From NCBI GenBank assembly GCA_028873275.1, contig JAGWLJ010000099.1, forward strand, positions 1 through 5,933: DNA of 5,933 bases, in the 5' to 3' direction. Source of the stretch: Pseudomonadota bacterium. GTDB lineage: Bacteria > Pseudomonadota > Alphaproteobacteria > Rickettsiales > SXRF01. Numbering within the stretch: position 1 is the first letter of the stretch; each line of letters opens with the position of its first letter. Position numbers and translations under genes: made by a program. This document shows positions 1-5,546 of this stretch, one piece after another. Under the pieces are notes generated by a model, which had not been told where the DNA came from, did no database searches, and saw only the letters and a program-made list of their open reading frames with translations.

Positions 1-1269
1 CGCATCGGGAATAATGCCCGGCTTCTCGCCCACGATGCCCAGGTCGTGCAGCTGCCCCAGTCCGAACTCGCGCGCCATTTTCGCGTACGGATCGATGCCA
101 AGGCGCTCGGCCACCGTGTAAAAAAAGACGTCACAGGATTGCTGGATGGCTTCACGGAAATGCACGCTGCCGTGACCGCCCTGCTTCCAGCATTGGAATT
201 TGTGGTCGCCCAGGAAAAACTGCCCTGGACAATTGATAACGGACGAGGGGCTGATCACGCCGGCGCTCAGTCCTGCCAGCCCTACCATCATCTTGAAGGT
301 CGAGCCGGGGGGATACTGGCCGCTGATGGCCTTGTTGAGCAGCGGGCCTTTTTTGTCGCCGCTCAGCTCTTTCCAGTAATCGGCGGTGATGCCGGTCGAG
401 AAAATGTCGGGGTCGAAGCCGGGCATCGACACCAGCGCCAGCACATTACCCGTCTCCACCTCCATGACGACGACGCCGGCGCTCTCCTGCGCCACCAGGC
501 CGGCGGCATAGGATTGCAGGCGGCTGTCGATGGTCAGGCGCATATTCTCGCCGGGAACGCTTTCCTTGCGGCTGACCTCGCGCACCGGCACGCCATGCAC
601 GTTGACCTCGAGGCTCCTGATGCCGGCCGTGCCGCGCAGCTGATCCTCCAGCGCCTTCTCGACACCGTTCTTGCCGATACGGAAATCGGGCAGGCGCATC
701 AGCGCCTCGTCGTTCTGGCCGGAAAGATCCTCCTCCGCCACCGTGCCGACATAGCCGATCAGGTGCGCCGCCTGATCGACAAAGGGATAGTGGCGGATCT
801 GGCCGATATCGATCGTTACCCCCGGCAGCTCCAACATGTGCAGCTCAATCAGCGCCACCTCCTCCCAGGCCAGATGCTCCCTGATCAGTTCCGGCATGGC
901 CGCCGAGGATACGCGCGTCGTCTGCAACTGGCGCAGTTTTTTCTCCGGCAACGGCAGCAGCTCATGCAGACGGGCCACCGTGGCGCGGAAAGCGGACTGC
1001 GTCAGCCCGCTGTAATCGATGAACAGCCGATAGTTCTTCTGGTTGAGCGCCATCGGCACGCCGCAGCGGTCGAGGATGCGGCCGCGCTCCGGCGCGATCA
1101 GCTGCAGCTTGATGCGGTTGTTCTCGGAGAGCGTGGTGAATTCCCTGGCCTTGATGAACTGCAGGTAGCCCAGCCGCCCGGCCAACAGAGAAAAGGCCGC
1201 CAGCTGAAGGCCGCCGAAAATCACGGCACGGCGGGTAAAAATTCGCTGCTTTTCGTTTTCTTTGGGCAT
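1..1269 (-). CDS. mrdA: Penicillin-binding protein 2 (peptidoglycan transpeptidase), C-terminus cut by window edge
   Basis: Class B penicillin-binding protein of the elongasome. It cross-links new peptidoglycan in the periplasm while anchored in the inner membrane, normally with RodA. The visible part is the first 423 codons of a protein that is usually about 600-650 residues long. A short basic N-terminus is followed by one membrane anchor (about residues 15-36) and the RGRILDRCG motif (62-70), which opens the N-terminal pedestal domain; DRNG is more usual, so Cys69 is a small oddity. The transpeptidase domain shows the nucleophile motif STFK (Ser323, preceded by YPPG) and the second motif SCD (378-380) followed by VFFYTVAERLGI. 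The KTG motif lies beyond the window. The ATG at 1269 is the first possible start, because an in-frame TGA lies four codons upstream. No Shine-Dalgarno sequence is visible before it. The gene follows mreD after 68 bp that hold a repeat element. Identity is secure from motif order and neighbours. Confidence 0.96.
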   Translation of the reverse strand, partial: MPKENEKQRIFTRRAVIFGGLQLAAFSLLAGRLGYLQFIKAREFTTLSENNRIKLQLIAPERGRILDRCGVPMALNQKNYRLFIDYSGLTQSAFRATVARLHELLPLPEKKLRQLQTTRVSSAAMPELIREHLAWEEVALIELHMLELPGVTIDIGQIRHYPFVDQAAHLIGYVGTVAEEDLSGQNDEALMRLPDFRIGKNGVEKALEDQLRGTAGIRSLEVNVHGVPVREVSRKESVPGENMRLTIDSRLQSYAAGLVAQESAGVVVMEVETGNVLALVSMPGFDPDIFSTGITADYWKELSGDKKGPLLNKAISGQYPPGSTFKMMVGLAGLSAGVISPSSVINCPGQFFLGDHKFQCWKQGGHGSVHFREAIQQSCDVFFYTVAERLGIDPYAKMAREFGLGQLHDLGIVGEKPGIIPDA

Positions 1270-1337
1270 TGTAAGGTGTCAGGTATCAGGATTCAGGTGA
1301 CAGAATATTCCGCCGCCTGCCGCCTGTCACCTGGCAT
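1270..1337 (-). other. mreD-mrdA intergenic gap without visible ribosome binding site or promoter
   Basis: This 68-bp gap is almost entirely filled by the heptamer inverted-repeat element listed separately. The bases just before the mrdA ATG (minus strand, CACCTTACA) contain no AGGAGG-like sequence, and I see no convincing -35/-10 pair. Translation of mrdA therefore depends either on a start without a Shine-Dalgarno or on structure in the leader. That dependence is inference. Confidence 0.5.
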
Positions 1338-1342
1338 CTATC
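1272..1342. repeat. Heptamer-built inverted-repeat element between mreD and mrdA
   Basis: On the plus strand the left half reads as four consecutive heptamers: TAAGGTG (1272-1278), TCAGGTA, TCAGGAT and TCAGGTG (ending at 1299). The right half reads as GCCTGCC (1315-1321), GCCTGTC, ACCTGGC and ATCTATC (1336-1342). CAGGTGACAG (1294-1303) and CTGTCACCTG (1324-1333) form a perfect 10-bp inverted repeat with a 20-nt loop. On the coding strand the stem starts four bases after the mreD stop, and the right end overlaps the last codons of mreD. There is no T-tract, so it is not a standard intrinsic terminator. It resembles in style the short tandemly repeated repetitive (STRR) heptamers of cyanobacteria; any evolutionary link is unknown. 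Confidence 0.7.
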
Positions 1343-1871
1343 TTCCGTGCAGCAGCTGCCAGCGCCGCGCATGAATATGCTCGCTGATGCCGTCAAAGAG
1401 CTTATGCAACAGCGGGTAGCAGCAGGCGGTGAGCCCCCACTGGATGAACGCCGCGCCGGCTGGCAACGCGCGGGAATAGAAGAAAGAGAGCAACAGCCAC
1501 TGAACGCAGAAGACGATACCCATCAACAGGGTGAAATATCCCCATTTGACGATAAAACCTTCCTTGTGAAAAAAGCGCCGCTGGGCGCGCAGCAGCGCCA
1601 GGAACAGCATGTAGAGCACCGAGGAAAGCCCCAGCGGCAGCCCGCTTGCCGCGTCGACTGCGAGCCCCAGCGCAAACAGGAACCCGTAGGGCATTTCGCG
1701 CGCGTGCATCGTGCCCCAGTAGAAGATGGGGATCAGCGGCAGCGCCGGCATGATAGGCGCCAGCCCGGGGATATGCTTGGAGGAAAGCGTGAATACCGCC
1801 AGAATAAACGTGATGATGGATGGCATGGCCGACCACAGCCACAGTTCCATGCGGGTAGAGGATTGGATCAT
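1338..1871 (-). CDS. mreD: Rod shape-determining protein MreD
   Basis: Polytopic inner-membrane subunit of the elongasome, thought to stabilise MreC and help connect cytoplasmic MreB with the periplasmic wall-synthesis enzymes. The 177-residue product is close to the family's usual 160-175. It is strongly hydrophobic, with about five or six membrane segments (roughly residues 12-30, 38-54, 62-80, 82-96, 108-130 and 138-158). Short charged loops such as RAQRRFFHKEG and a basic C-terminal tail (HARRWQLLHGR) separate or follow them. MreD sequences diverge widely, so the call rests on length, topology and position directly after mreC. The ATG at 1871 lies only three bases after the mreC stop, which suggests translational coupling; Met8 (MELWLW) is a less likely alternative start. 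The TAG stop at 1340-1338 falls inside the outer heptamer of the following repeat element. Confidence 0.93.
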   Translation of the reverse strand: MIQSSTRMELWLWSAMPSIITFILAVFTLSSKHIPGLAPIMPALPLIPIFYWGTMHAREMPYGFLFALGLAVDAASGLPLGLSSVLYMLFLALLRAQRRFFHKEGFIVKWGYFTLLMGIVFCVQWLLLSFFYSRALPAGAAFIQWGLTACCYPLLHKLFDGISEHIHARRWQLLHGR

Positions 1872-1874
1872 GCC

Positions 1875-2702
1875 TTAGAACGTCGTATCGACGACGCTGA
1901 CATAGGCCGCTTTGGCGGGATCGGCGAAGAGCTGCACGGAAAGCGACGAGCCCTGCCCCACCACCACGCCCACCGGCACCCCTTTGGGGAATACGCCGCC
2001 GTCGCCGGAAGTCACGATGCGGTCGCCCGCCTCTACCCTGCTGCCGGCTGGCAAATAAGCCAGCGTCGGTAACTCACCGTTATTACCGGCTAGGATGGCT
2101 TTTTCCTGGGCATGCTCGGCGATCACCGGCACTCGGGAATTGATATCAGAGAGCAACAGCACGCGGGCGCTCGACGCGCCGACATTGACGATGCGGCCGA
2201 TCAGCCCGCTCTCGGCGACGACGGCTTCGTCCTTGCGAACGCCGTTATCGCTGCCGCCGGCCAGCAGCGCCGAGCGGACATATGGCCCGCCAATATCAGA
2301 CACCATGTGCGCGGTGACGAAATCGCTCTTATGCGCAGGAACGACTTTAAGCAGGGAGCGCAGCGAGGCGTTTTCCGCCTCGAGGTCCTTGGCCGCCGCC
2401 TGCCATTGCAGCAGCTGGATATTCTGGTTTCTGAGCACGACATTTTCCGCATGCACCCGTGACAGATCAGCGATCCATGCACCGATTTCATAAGCGACAT
2501 CGAGAGGACGGCTGGCCACGGAAAGCACCGGCACCGCCGCATCGGTAATGGCGCCACGCAGCCGGTCGGCCGCCGGGTTATGCGCCTTGCTCATCAGGAG
2601 GAGTGAAAGTCCCGCCGTCGCCAGCAGGGCGAGACCGGCACGGTTAAGCCATTGCTTTCCCGGAAGGAGTATATAGGCGGAGCGCGTTTTTCTGACAGCC
2701 AT
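1875..2702 (-). CDS. mreC: Rod shape-determining protein MreC
   Basis: Bitopic elongasome protein whose periplasmic domain binds and activates PBP2 and which links it to MreD and MreB. The 275-residue product has the full family layout. It has a basic cytoplasmic N-terminus (MAVRKTR), one membrane helix (about residues 22-37), a periplasmic coiled coil (about 80-118, ending NASLRSLLKVV), and then the two-lobed beta domain. That domain includes the conserved TSGDGGVFPKGVPVGVV stretch (231-247). The ATG at 2702 is the only sensible start, since the frame closes at a TAA nine codons upstream and the membrane helix sits at the right distance. No clear Shine-Dalgarno precedes it. A gap of 167 bp separates it from mreB, with a possible promoter of its own, while mreD follows after three bases. 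Confidence 0.96.
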   Translation of the reverse strand: MAVRKTRSAYILLPGKQWLNRAGLALLATAGLSLLLMSKAHNPAADRLRGAITDAAVPVLSVASRPLDVAYEIGAWIADLSRVHAENVVLRNQNIQLLQWQAAAKDLEAENASLRSLLKVVPAHKSDFVTAHMVSDIGGPYVRSALLAGGSDNGVRKDEAVVAESGLIGRIVNVGASSARVLLLSDINSRVPVIAEHAQEKAILAGNNGELPTLAYLPAGSRVEAGDRIVTSGDGGVFPKGVPVGVVVGQGSSLSVQLFADPAKAAYVSVVDTTF

Positions 2703-2782
2703 GTGCGTAGCGATCGTTTGAATAGTTATTACGCGTCACGGCTGCCTTCGCAACCGGAAATTTCTGCAATGCTTATGTACCA

Positions 2783-2801
2783 CTTCGCATTATACGCGAA
2801 G
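2783..2801. repeat. Small hairpin whose loop carries TATAAT
   Basis: CTTCGC (2783-2788) and GCGAAG (2796-2801) form a perfect 6-bp inverted repeat with a 7-nt loop. The loop contains TATAAT when read on the minus strand. There is no adjacent T-run, so it is a poor terminator. It may be a symmetric binding site over the -10 region of a mreC promoter, or chance. Confidence 0.35.
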
Positions 2802-2817
2802 GATGGTTAAGAAAACG
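2789..2817 (-). promoter_or_regulatory. Possible promoter for mreC-mreD-mrdA
   Basis: On the minus strand positions 2794-2789 read TATAAT, a perfect sigma-70 -10 hexamer, about 87 bp before the mreC ATG. The expected -35 zone is weak: the best hexamers at 15-17 bp spacing (TTTTCT, GTTTTC, CGTTTT) match TTGACA poorly. The location in the only long gap within the mre cluster supports a role, but the call is tentative. Confidence 0.35.
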
Positions 2818-2829
2818 TTGATATTCAAT

Positions 2830-2848
2830 CCTGTGCGAGCACCACAGG
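2830..2848 (-). other. Hairpin after mreB, weak terminator or processing site
   Basis: On the minus strand CCTGTG and CACAGG form a 6-bp stem with a 7-nt loop, beginning 21 bases after the mreB stop codon. The following sequence (ATTGAATATCAACG) is AT-rich but lacks a T-run, so it is at best a weak terminator, RNA-processing site or 3'-end stabiliser. Its position would let it reduce read-through from mreB into mreC. Confidence 0.3.
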
Positions 2849-2869
2849 CTTCACGAAAATGACGACAGG

Positions 2870-3916
2870 CTATTCCTGCTTGAACAGCACGTGCTTGAGC
2901 TGGTCGGGATTCTCCAGCACCCGGCCGGAGCCAACGGCCACGCAGTTGAGCGGCTCCTCGGCCACGAACACCGGCAGCGAAGTGGCGTTGGAAAGCACCA
3001 GGTCGAGGTTCCTGAGCAGCGCGCCGCCGCCCGAGAGCACGATGCCCTTGTCGACGATGTCAGAGGAAAGCTCCGGCGGCGTGCATTCGAGCGCCACTTT
3101 CACCGCCTCAATGATCTGCCCCACCGGCTCGACCAGCGATTCGGCGATCTGGTATTCCGAGAGCATGATTTCCTTGGGCACGCCGTTCATCAGGTCGCGG
3201 CCTTTGATCTCGACCAGCTTGCCTTCGCCGTTTTCGGGCGCGCAGGCGGCGCCGATTTCTTTCTTGATTTTCTCGGCGGTGGTTTCGCCGATCAGCAGGT
3301 TGCCGTAGCGGCGGATGTAGGAAATGATGGCTTCGTCCATCTTATCGCCGCCGACGCGCACTGAGCGGGCATAGACGATGCCGCCGAGCGACAGCACGGC
3401 CACTTCCGTCGTGCCACCGCCGATATCGACGATCATCGAACCGGTCGGCTCGGTGACGGGCAGCCCGGCACCAATCGCCGCCGCCATGGGCTCTTCGATG
3501 AGGAACACATCGCGCGCGCCGGCGTTTTCCGCTGCCTCCTGAATGGCGCGACGCTCCACCGGCGTTGAGCCGGAGGGCACGCAGATGATGATCAGCGGGC
3601 GCGGGCGGATAAAGCTGTTCTTGGCATGCACGCGGTGGATGAAATGCTTGATCATCTCCTCGGCCGATTGGAAATCTGCGATGACGCCGTCTTTCAGCGG
3701 TCGCTTGGCGTCGATCTTGGCGGGGGTGCGGCCCAGCATCATCTTGGCCTCGTTGCCGAAGGCGAAGGGCACCATGGTGCCGCCGGCATCCTTCATCGCC
3801 ACCACCGATGGCTCATTGAGCACGATGCCGCGCCCCCTGACGTACACGAGGGTGTTGGCCGTACCGAGGTCGATGGCCATGTCGGAAGAGGCAAGTCCGA
3901 AGAGTTTATGCAGCAT
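2870..3916 (-). CDS. mreB: Rod shape-determining protein MreB (bacterial actin homologue)
   Basis: ATP-binding actin-like protein that polymerises on the inner face of the cytoplasmic membrane and guides the elongasome for lateral wall growth. The 348-residue product is the normal length (347 in E. coli) and complete. It shows the phosphate-1 loop DLGTANTLVY (16-25), the catalytic-region glutamate in LIEEPMAAAIGAG (139-151), phosphate-2 VDIGGGTTEVAVLSLGG (163-179) and the adenosine motif GIVLSGGGALLRNLD (291-305). The N-terminal MLHKLFGLASSD matches the short hydrophobic membrane-binding leader of Gram-negative MreBs. The ATG at 3916 is preceded at six bases by GGG in GGGATCACT, a weak Shine-Dalgarno. 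The gene lies 78 bp after leuA, across a repeat element that also contains a possible promoter. It is the first gene of the shape cluster. Identity is beyond reasonable doubt. Confidence 0.99.
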   Translation of the reverse strand: MLHKLFGLASSDMAIDLGTANTLVYVRGRGIVLNEPSVVAMKDAGGTMVPFAFGNEAKMMLGRTPAKIDAKRPLKDGVIADFQSAEEMIKHFIHRVHAKNSFIRPRPLIIICVPSGSTPVERRAIQEAAENAGARDVFLIEEPMAAAIGAGLPVTEPTGSMIVDIGGGTTEVAVLSLGGIVYARSVRVGGDKMDEAIISYIRRYGNLLIGETTAEKIKKEIGAACAPENGEGKLVEIKGRDLMNGVPKEIMLSEYQIAESLVEPVGQIIEAVKVALECTPPELSSDIVDKGIVLSGGGALLRNLDLVLSNATSLPVFVAEEPLNCVAVGSGRVLENPDQLKHVLFKQE

Positions 3917-3930
3917 AGTGATCCCAACAG

Positions 3931-3999
3931 GATGAAAGATAATAAGATGATGGATGAAGGGACATTATCTTATCTTCCATCATCTTGTCATCTATTATC
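3931..3999. repeat. Heptamer-built inverted-repeat element between leuA and mreB
   Basis: On the plus strand the left half reads GATGAAA (3931-3937), GATAATA, one extra A, GATGATG (3946-3952) and GATGAAG (3953-3959). The right half reads CATTATC (3963-3969), T, TATCTTC (3971-3977), CATCATC (3978-3984), T, TGTCATC (3986-3992) and TATTATC (3993-3999). AAGATGATGGA (3944-3954) and TCCATCATCTT (3976-3986) form a perfect 11-bp inverted repeat with a 21-nt loop. GATAAT (3938-3943) can extend it by pairing with ATTATC (3994-3999) across a 7-nt bulge. The whole 78-bp gap is about 36% GC by hand count, far below its neighbours. The right end covers the leuA stop codon. There is no T-tract of terminator type. 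Confidence 0.7.
3964..3991 (-). promoter_or_regulatory. Possible sigma-70-type promoter for mreB
   Basis: On the minus strand ATGACA (3991-3986, five of six matches to TTGACA) and GATAAT (3969-3964, five of six to TATAAT) are separated by 16 bp. A start site near 3957 would give a leader of about 40 nt before the mreB ATG. The match lies wholly within the AT-rich heptamer element, whose repetitive sequence raises the chance of a fortuitous hit. The promoter call is therefore moderate to weak. Confidence 0.35.
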
Positions 4000-5533
4000 C
4001 TGCTTTCGGCAGCAGCGTTTCGCGCGATTGCAATGTCTGCAGCTTGGTGAGCGCATTGATATAGGCCAGCGCCGAAGCGACCAGCGTGTCGATATTGCTG
4101 CCGGTACCGTTGACGATGCGGCCCTCAGGCGATTCCAGGCGCACGTTGACTTCGGCCTGGGCGTCGGTGCCGGCGGTGATGGCGTTGACCTGGTAGAGCT
4201 TGAGCGCCGCCGTATGCGGCACCAGCGCAGCGATGGCGTTGAAGGTGGCGTCAATGGGACCGTTGCCCTCGACGGTGGCGCGGCGCACCTCGCCGTCAAC
4301 GCGCAGGGCCAGCATCGCCGTCTGCGGGCCAACTGTGCCGCAGGTGATGTGCAGCGATTCGAGCTGGATAGCGTCCTCGCGGCGCGACTCGCTATCGAGC
4401 AGGGCGATGATGTCCTCGTCGTAAATGTCCTTCTTCTTGTCAGCCAAGTCTTTGAAGCGGTGAAACGCCTCCTCGAACGCATTATCGCCGATCTCGATGC
4501 CGAGCTCCGAGAGCCGCTCGCGGAAGGCATGCCGCCCGGAATGCTTGCCCAGCACTAAATTCGATTTGGTCAGCCCCACCGATTCGGGCGACATGATTTC
4601 GTAGGTTCCGGCATGCTTCAAAACGCCGTCCTGGTGGATGCCCGATTCATGGGCGAAGGCGTTGGCGCCGACGATGGCCTTGTTGACCTGCACCATGGCG
4701 CCGGTGATGCTCTGCACCAGCTTCGACATGCGGGTGATATGCGTGGTGTTGACGCCGGTGGTATAGGGATACATATCGGCGCGGGTTTTGATGGCCATCA
4801 CCACTTCTTCAAGCGCCGTGTTACCGGCCCGCTCGCCGATGCCGTTGATGGTGCATTCGATCTGCCGCGCGCCGCTCCTGATCGCCGCCAGCGAATTGGC
4901 GGTGGCAAGGCCTAAATCGTTCTGGCAATGGGTGGAGATGATGGCCTTGTCGATGTTGGGCACCTTGTCGCGCAGGTATTTGATGAGGGCGCCGTAATCA
5001 TCCGGTGTAGCATAGCCCACCGTGTCGGGAATATTGACCGTCGTTGCGCCGGCAGTGATGGCCGTTTCCACCGCTTTGCACAGGAAATCCTTTTCGGTGC
5101 GCGTGGCATCCATCGCCGACCATTCGACGTTATCGGTGAATCTGCGGGCGAGCGTCACGCTGTCGCGGATCATGCCGAGGCAGGCCGTCTGGTCGATGCG
5201 GTACTGGTATTTGAGGTGAATGTCGGAGGTCGACATAAAGGTATGAATCCGCCCGCGCTGCGCCGGTTTTATGGCCTCGGCCGCCCGCTCGATATCGGCC
5301 GTCTTGGCGCGTGCCAGCGAACACACTACCGCGTTCCTGATGCGCCCGGCAATAGCATACACCGCTTCGAAATCCCCCTGCGATGCGATGGCGAATCCCG
5401 CCTCAATGACGTCGACGCCCATGGCGTCCAGCCCCTCGGCCACCAGTAGCTTTTCTTCGAGGTTCATGCTCATGCCGGGCGATTGCTCGCCGTCGCGCAG
5501 GGTGGTGTCGAAGATGATGATGCGTTCAGTCAT
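3995..5533 (-). CDS. leuA: 2-isopropylmalate synthase (EC 2.3.3.13)
   Basis: Condenses acetyl-CoA with 2-oxoisovalerate to give 2-isopropylmalate, the first committed step of leucine biosynthesis, in the cytoplasm. The 512-residue product is complete. The HMGL-like TIM barrel (about 4-275) begins with DTTLRDGEQSPG (9-20, metal ligand Asp9, catalytic-region Arg13) and holds VIEAGF (42-47), DATRTEKDF (142-150) and NGIGERAGNTALEE (230-243). A linker with HESGIHQDGVLKH (295-307) and GKHSGRHAF (329-337) leads to the C-terminal LeuA dimer/regulatory domain (about 390-500), where leucine feedback acts in this family. The metal-binding stretch reads THCQNDLG, with Gln204 where many relatives have the second His of an HxH pair. 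The ATG at 5533 is chosen because AAAGGA lies just upstream and MTERIIIFDTTLRDG is the normal N-terminus; an upstream ATG at 5650 would add 39 unrelated residues inside the previous gene. It ends in tandem stops TAA-TAG. Confidence 0.98.
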   Translation of the reverse strand: MTERIIIFDTTLRDGEQSPGMSMNLEEKLLVAEGLDAMGVDVIEAGFAIASQGDFEAVYAIAGRIRNAVVCSLARAKTADIERAAEAIKPAQRGRIHTFMSTSDIHLKYQYRIDQTACLGMIRDSVTLARRFTDNVEWSAMDATRTEKDFLCKAVETAITAGATTVNIPDTVGYATPDDYGALIKYLRDKVPNIDKAIISTHCQNDLGLATANSLAAIRSGARQIECTINGIGERAGNTALEEVVMAIKTRADMYPYTTGVNTTHITRMSKLVQSITGAMVQVNKAIVGANAFAHESGIHQDGVLKHAGTYEIMSPESVGLTKSNLVLGKHSGRHAFRERLSELGIEIGDNAFEEAFHRFKDLADKKKDIYDEDIIALLDSESRREDAIQLESLHITCGTVGPQTAMLALRVDGEVRRATVEGNGPIDATFNAIAALVPHTAALKLYQVNAITAGTDAQAEVNVRLESPEGRIVNGTGSNIDTLVASALAYINALTKLQTLQSRETLLPKAG

Positions 5534-5537
5534 AAAG

Positions 5538-5543
5538 TCCTTT
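5538..5543 (-). promoter_or_regulatory. leuA ribosome binding site, decides the start
   Basis: On the minus strand AAAGGA is followed by four bases (CTTT... reading C-T-T-T) and ATG at 5533. This is the clearest Shine-Dalgarno in the window. It supports the 512-residue LeuA over a start at 5650. It lies inside the 13-bp gap after the upstream gene, so leuA may be translated from a shared transcript. Confidence 0.75.
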
Positions 5544-5546
5544 AAC

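Noticed and set aside
124..144. Possible frameshift at a run of seven T residues in mrdA
   Set aside because: The frame continues cleanly through the run as SCDVFFYTVAERLGI, the expected PBP2 sequence.
1294..1333. Intrinsic terminator after mreD
   Set aside because: The stem is perfect, but the loop is 20 nt and no T-run follows on either strand.
1272..1342. CRISPR-like array
   Set aside because: The units are only 7 bp and contiguous, with no spacers and no cas genes nearby.
46..1374. 442-codon open frame on the plus strand opposite mrdA
   Set aside because: It is antisense to the PBP2 frame with all its motifs. The product is rich in His, Gln, Arg and Ala without any domain, typical of a shadow in high-GC DNA.
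1347..2072. 241-codon plus-strand open frame opposite mreD and mreC
   Set aside because: Its highly Arg/Gln/His-rich product is a complement of hydrophobic membrane-protein codons. No domain or ribosome binding site supports it.
3944..3986. Intrinsic terminator after leuA
   Set aside because: The stem is AT-rich with a 21-nt loop. The following minus-strand sequence has scattered T residues but no continuous run.
3626..4558. 310-codon plus-strand open frame spanning the mreB start, the spacer and the leuA end
   Set aside because: It is antisense to two certain genes, crosses the repeat element, and has low-complexity composition.
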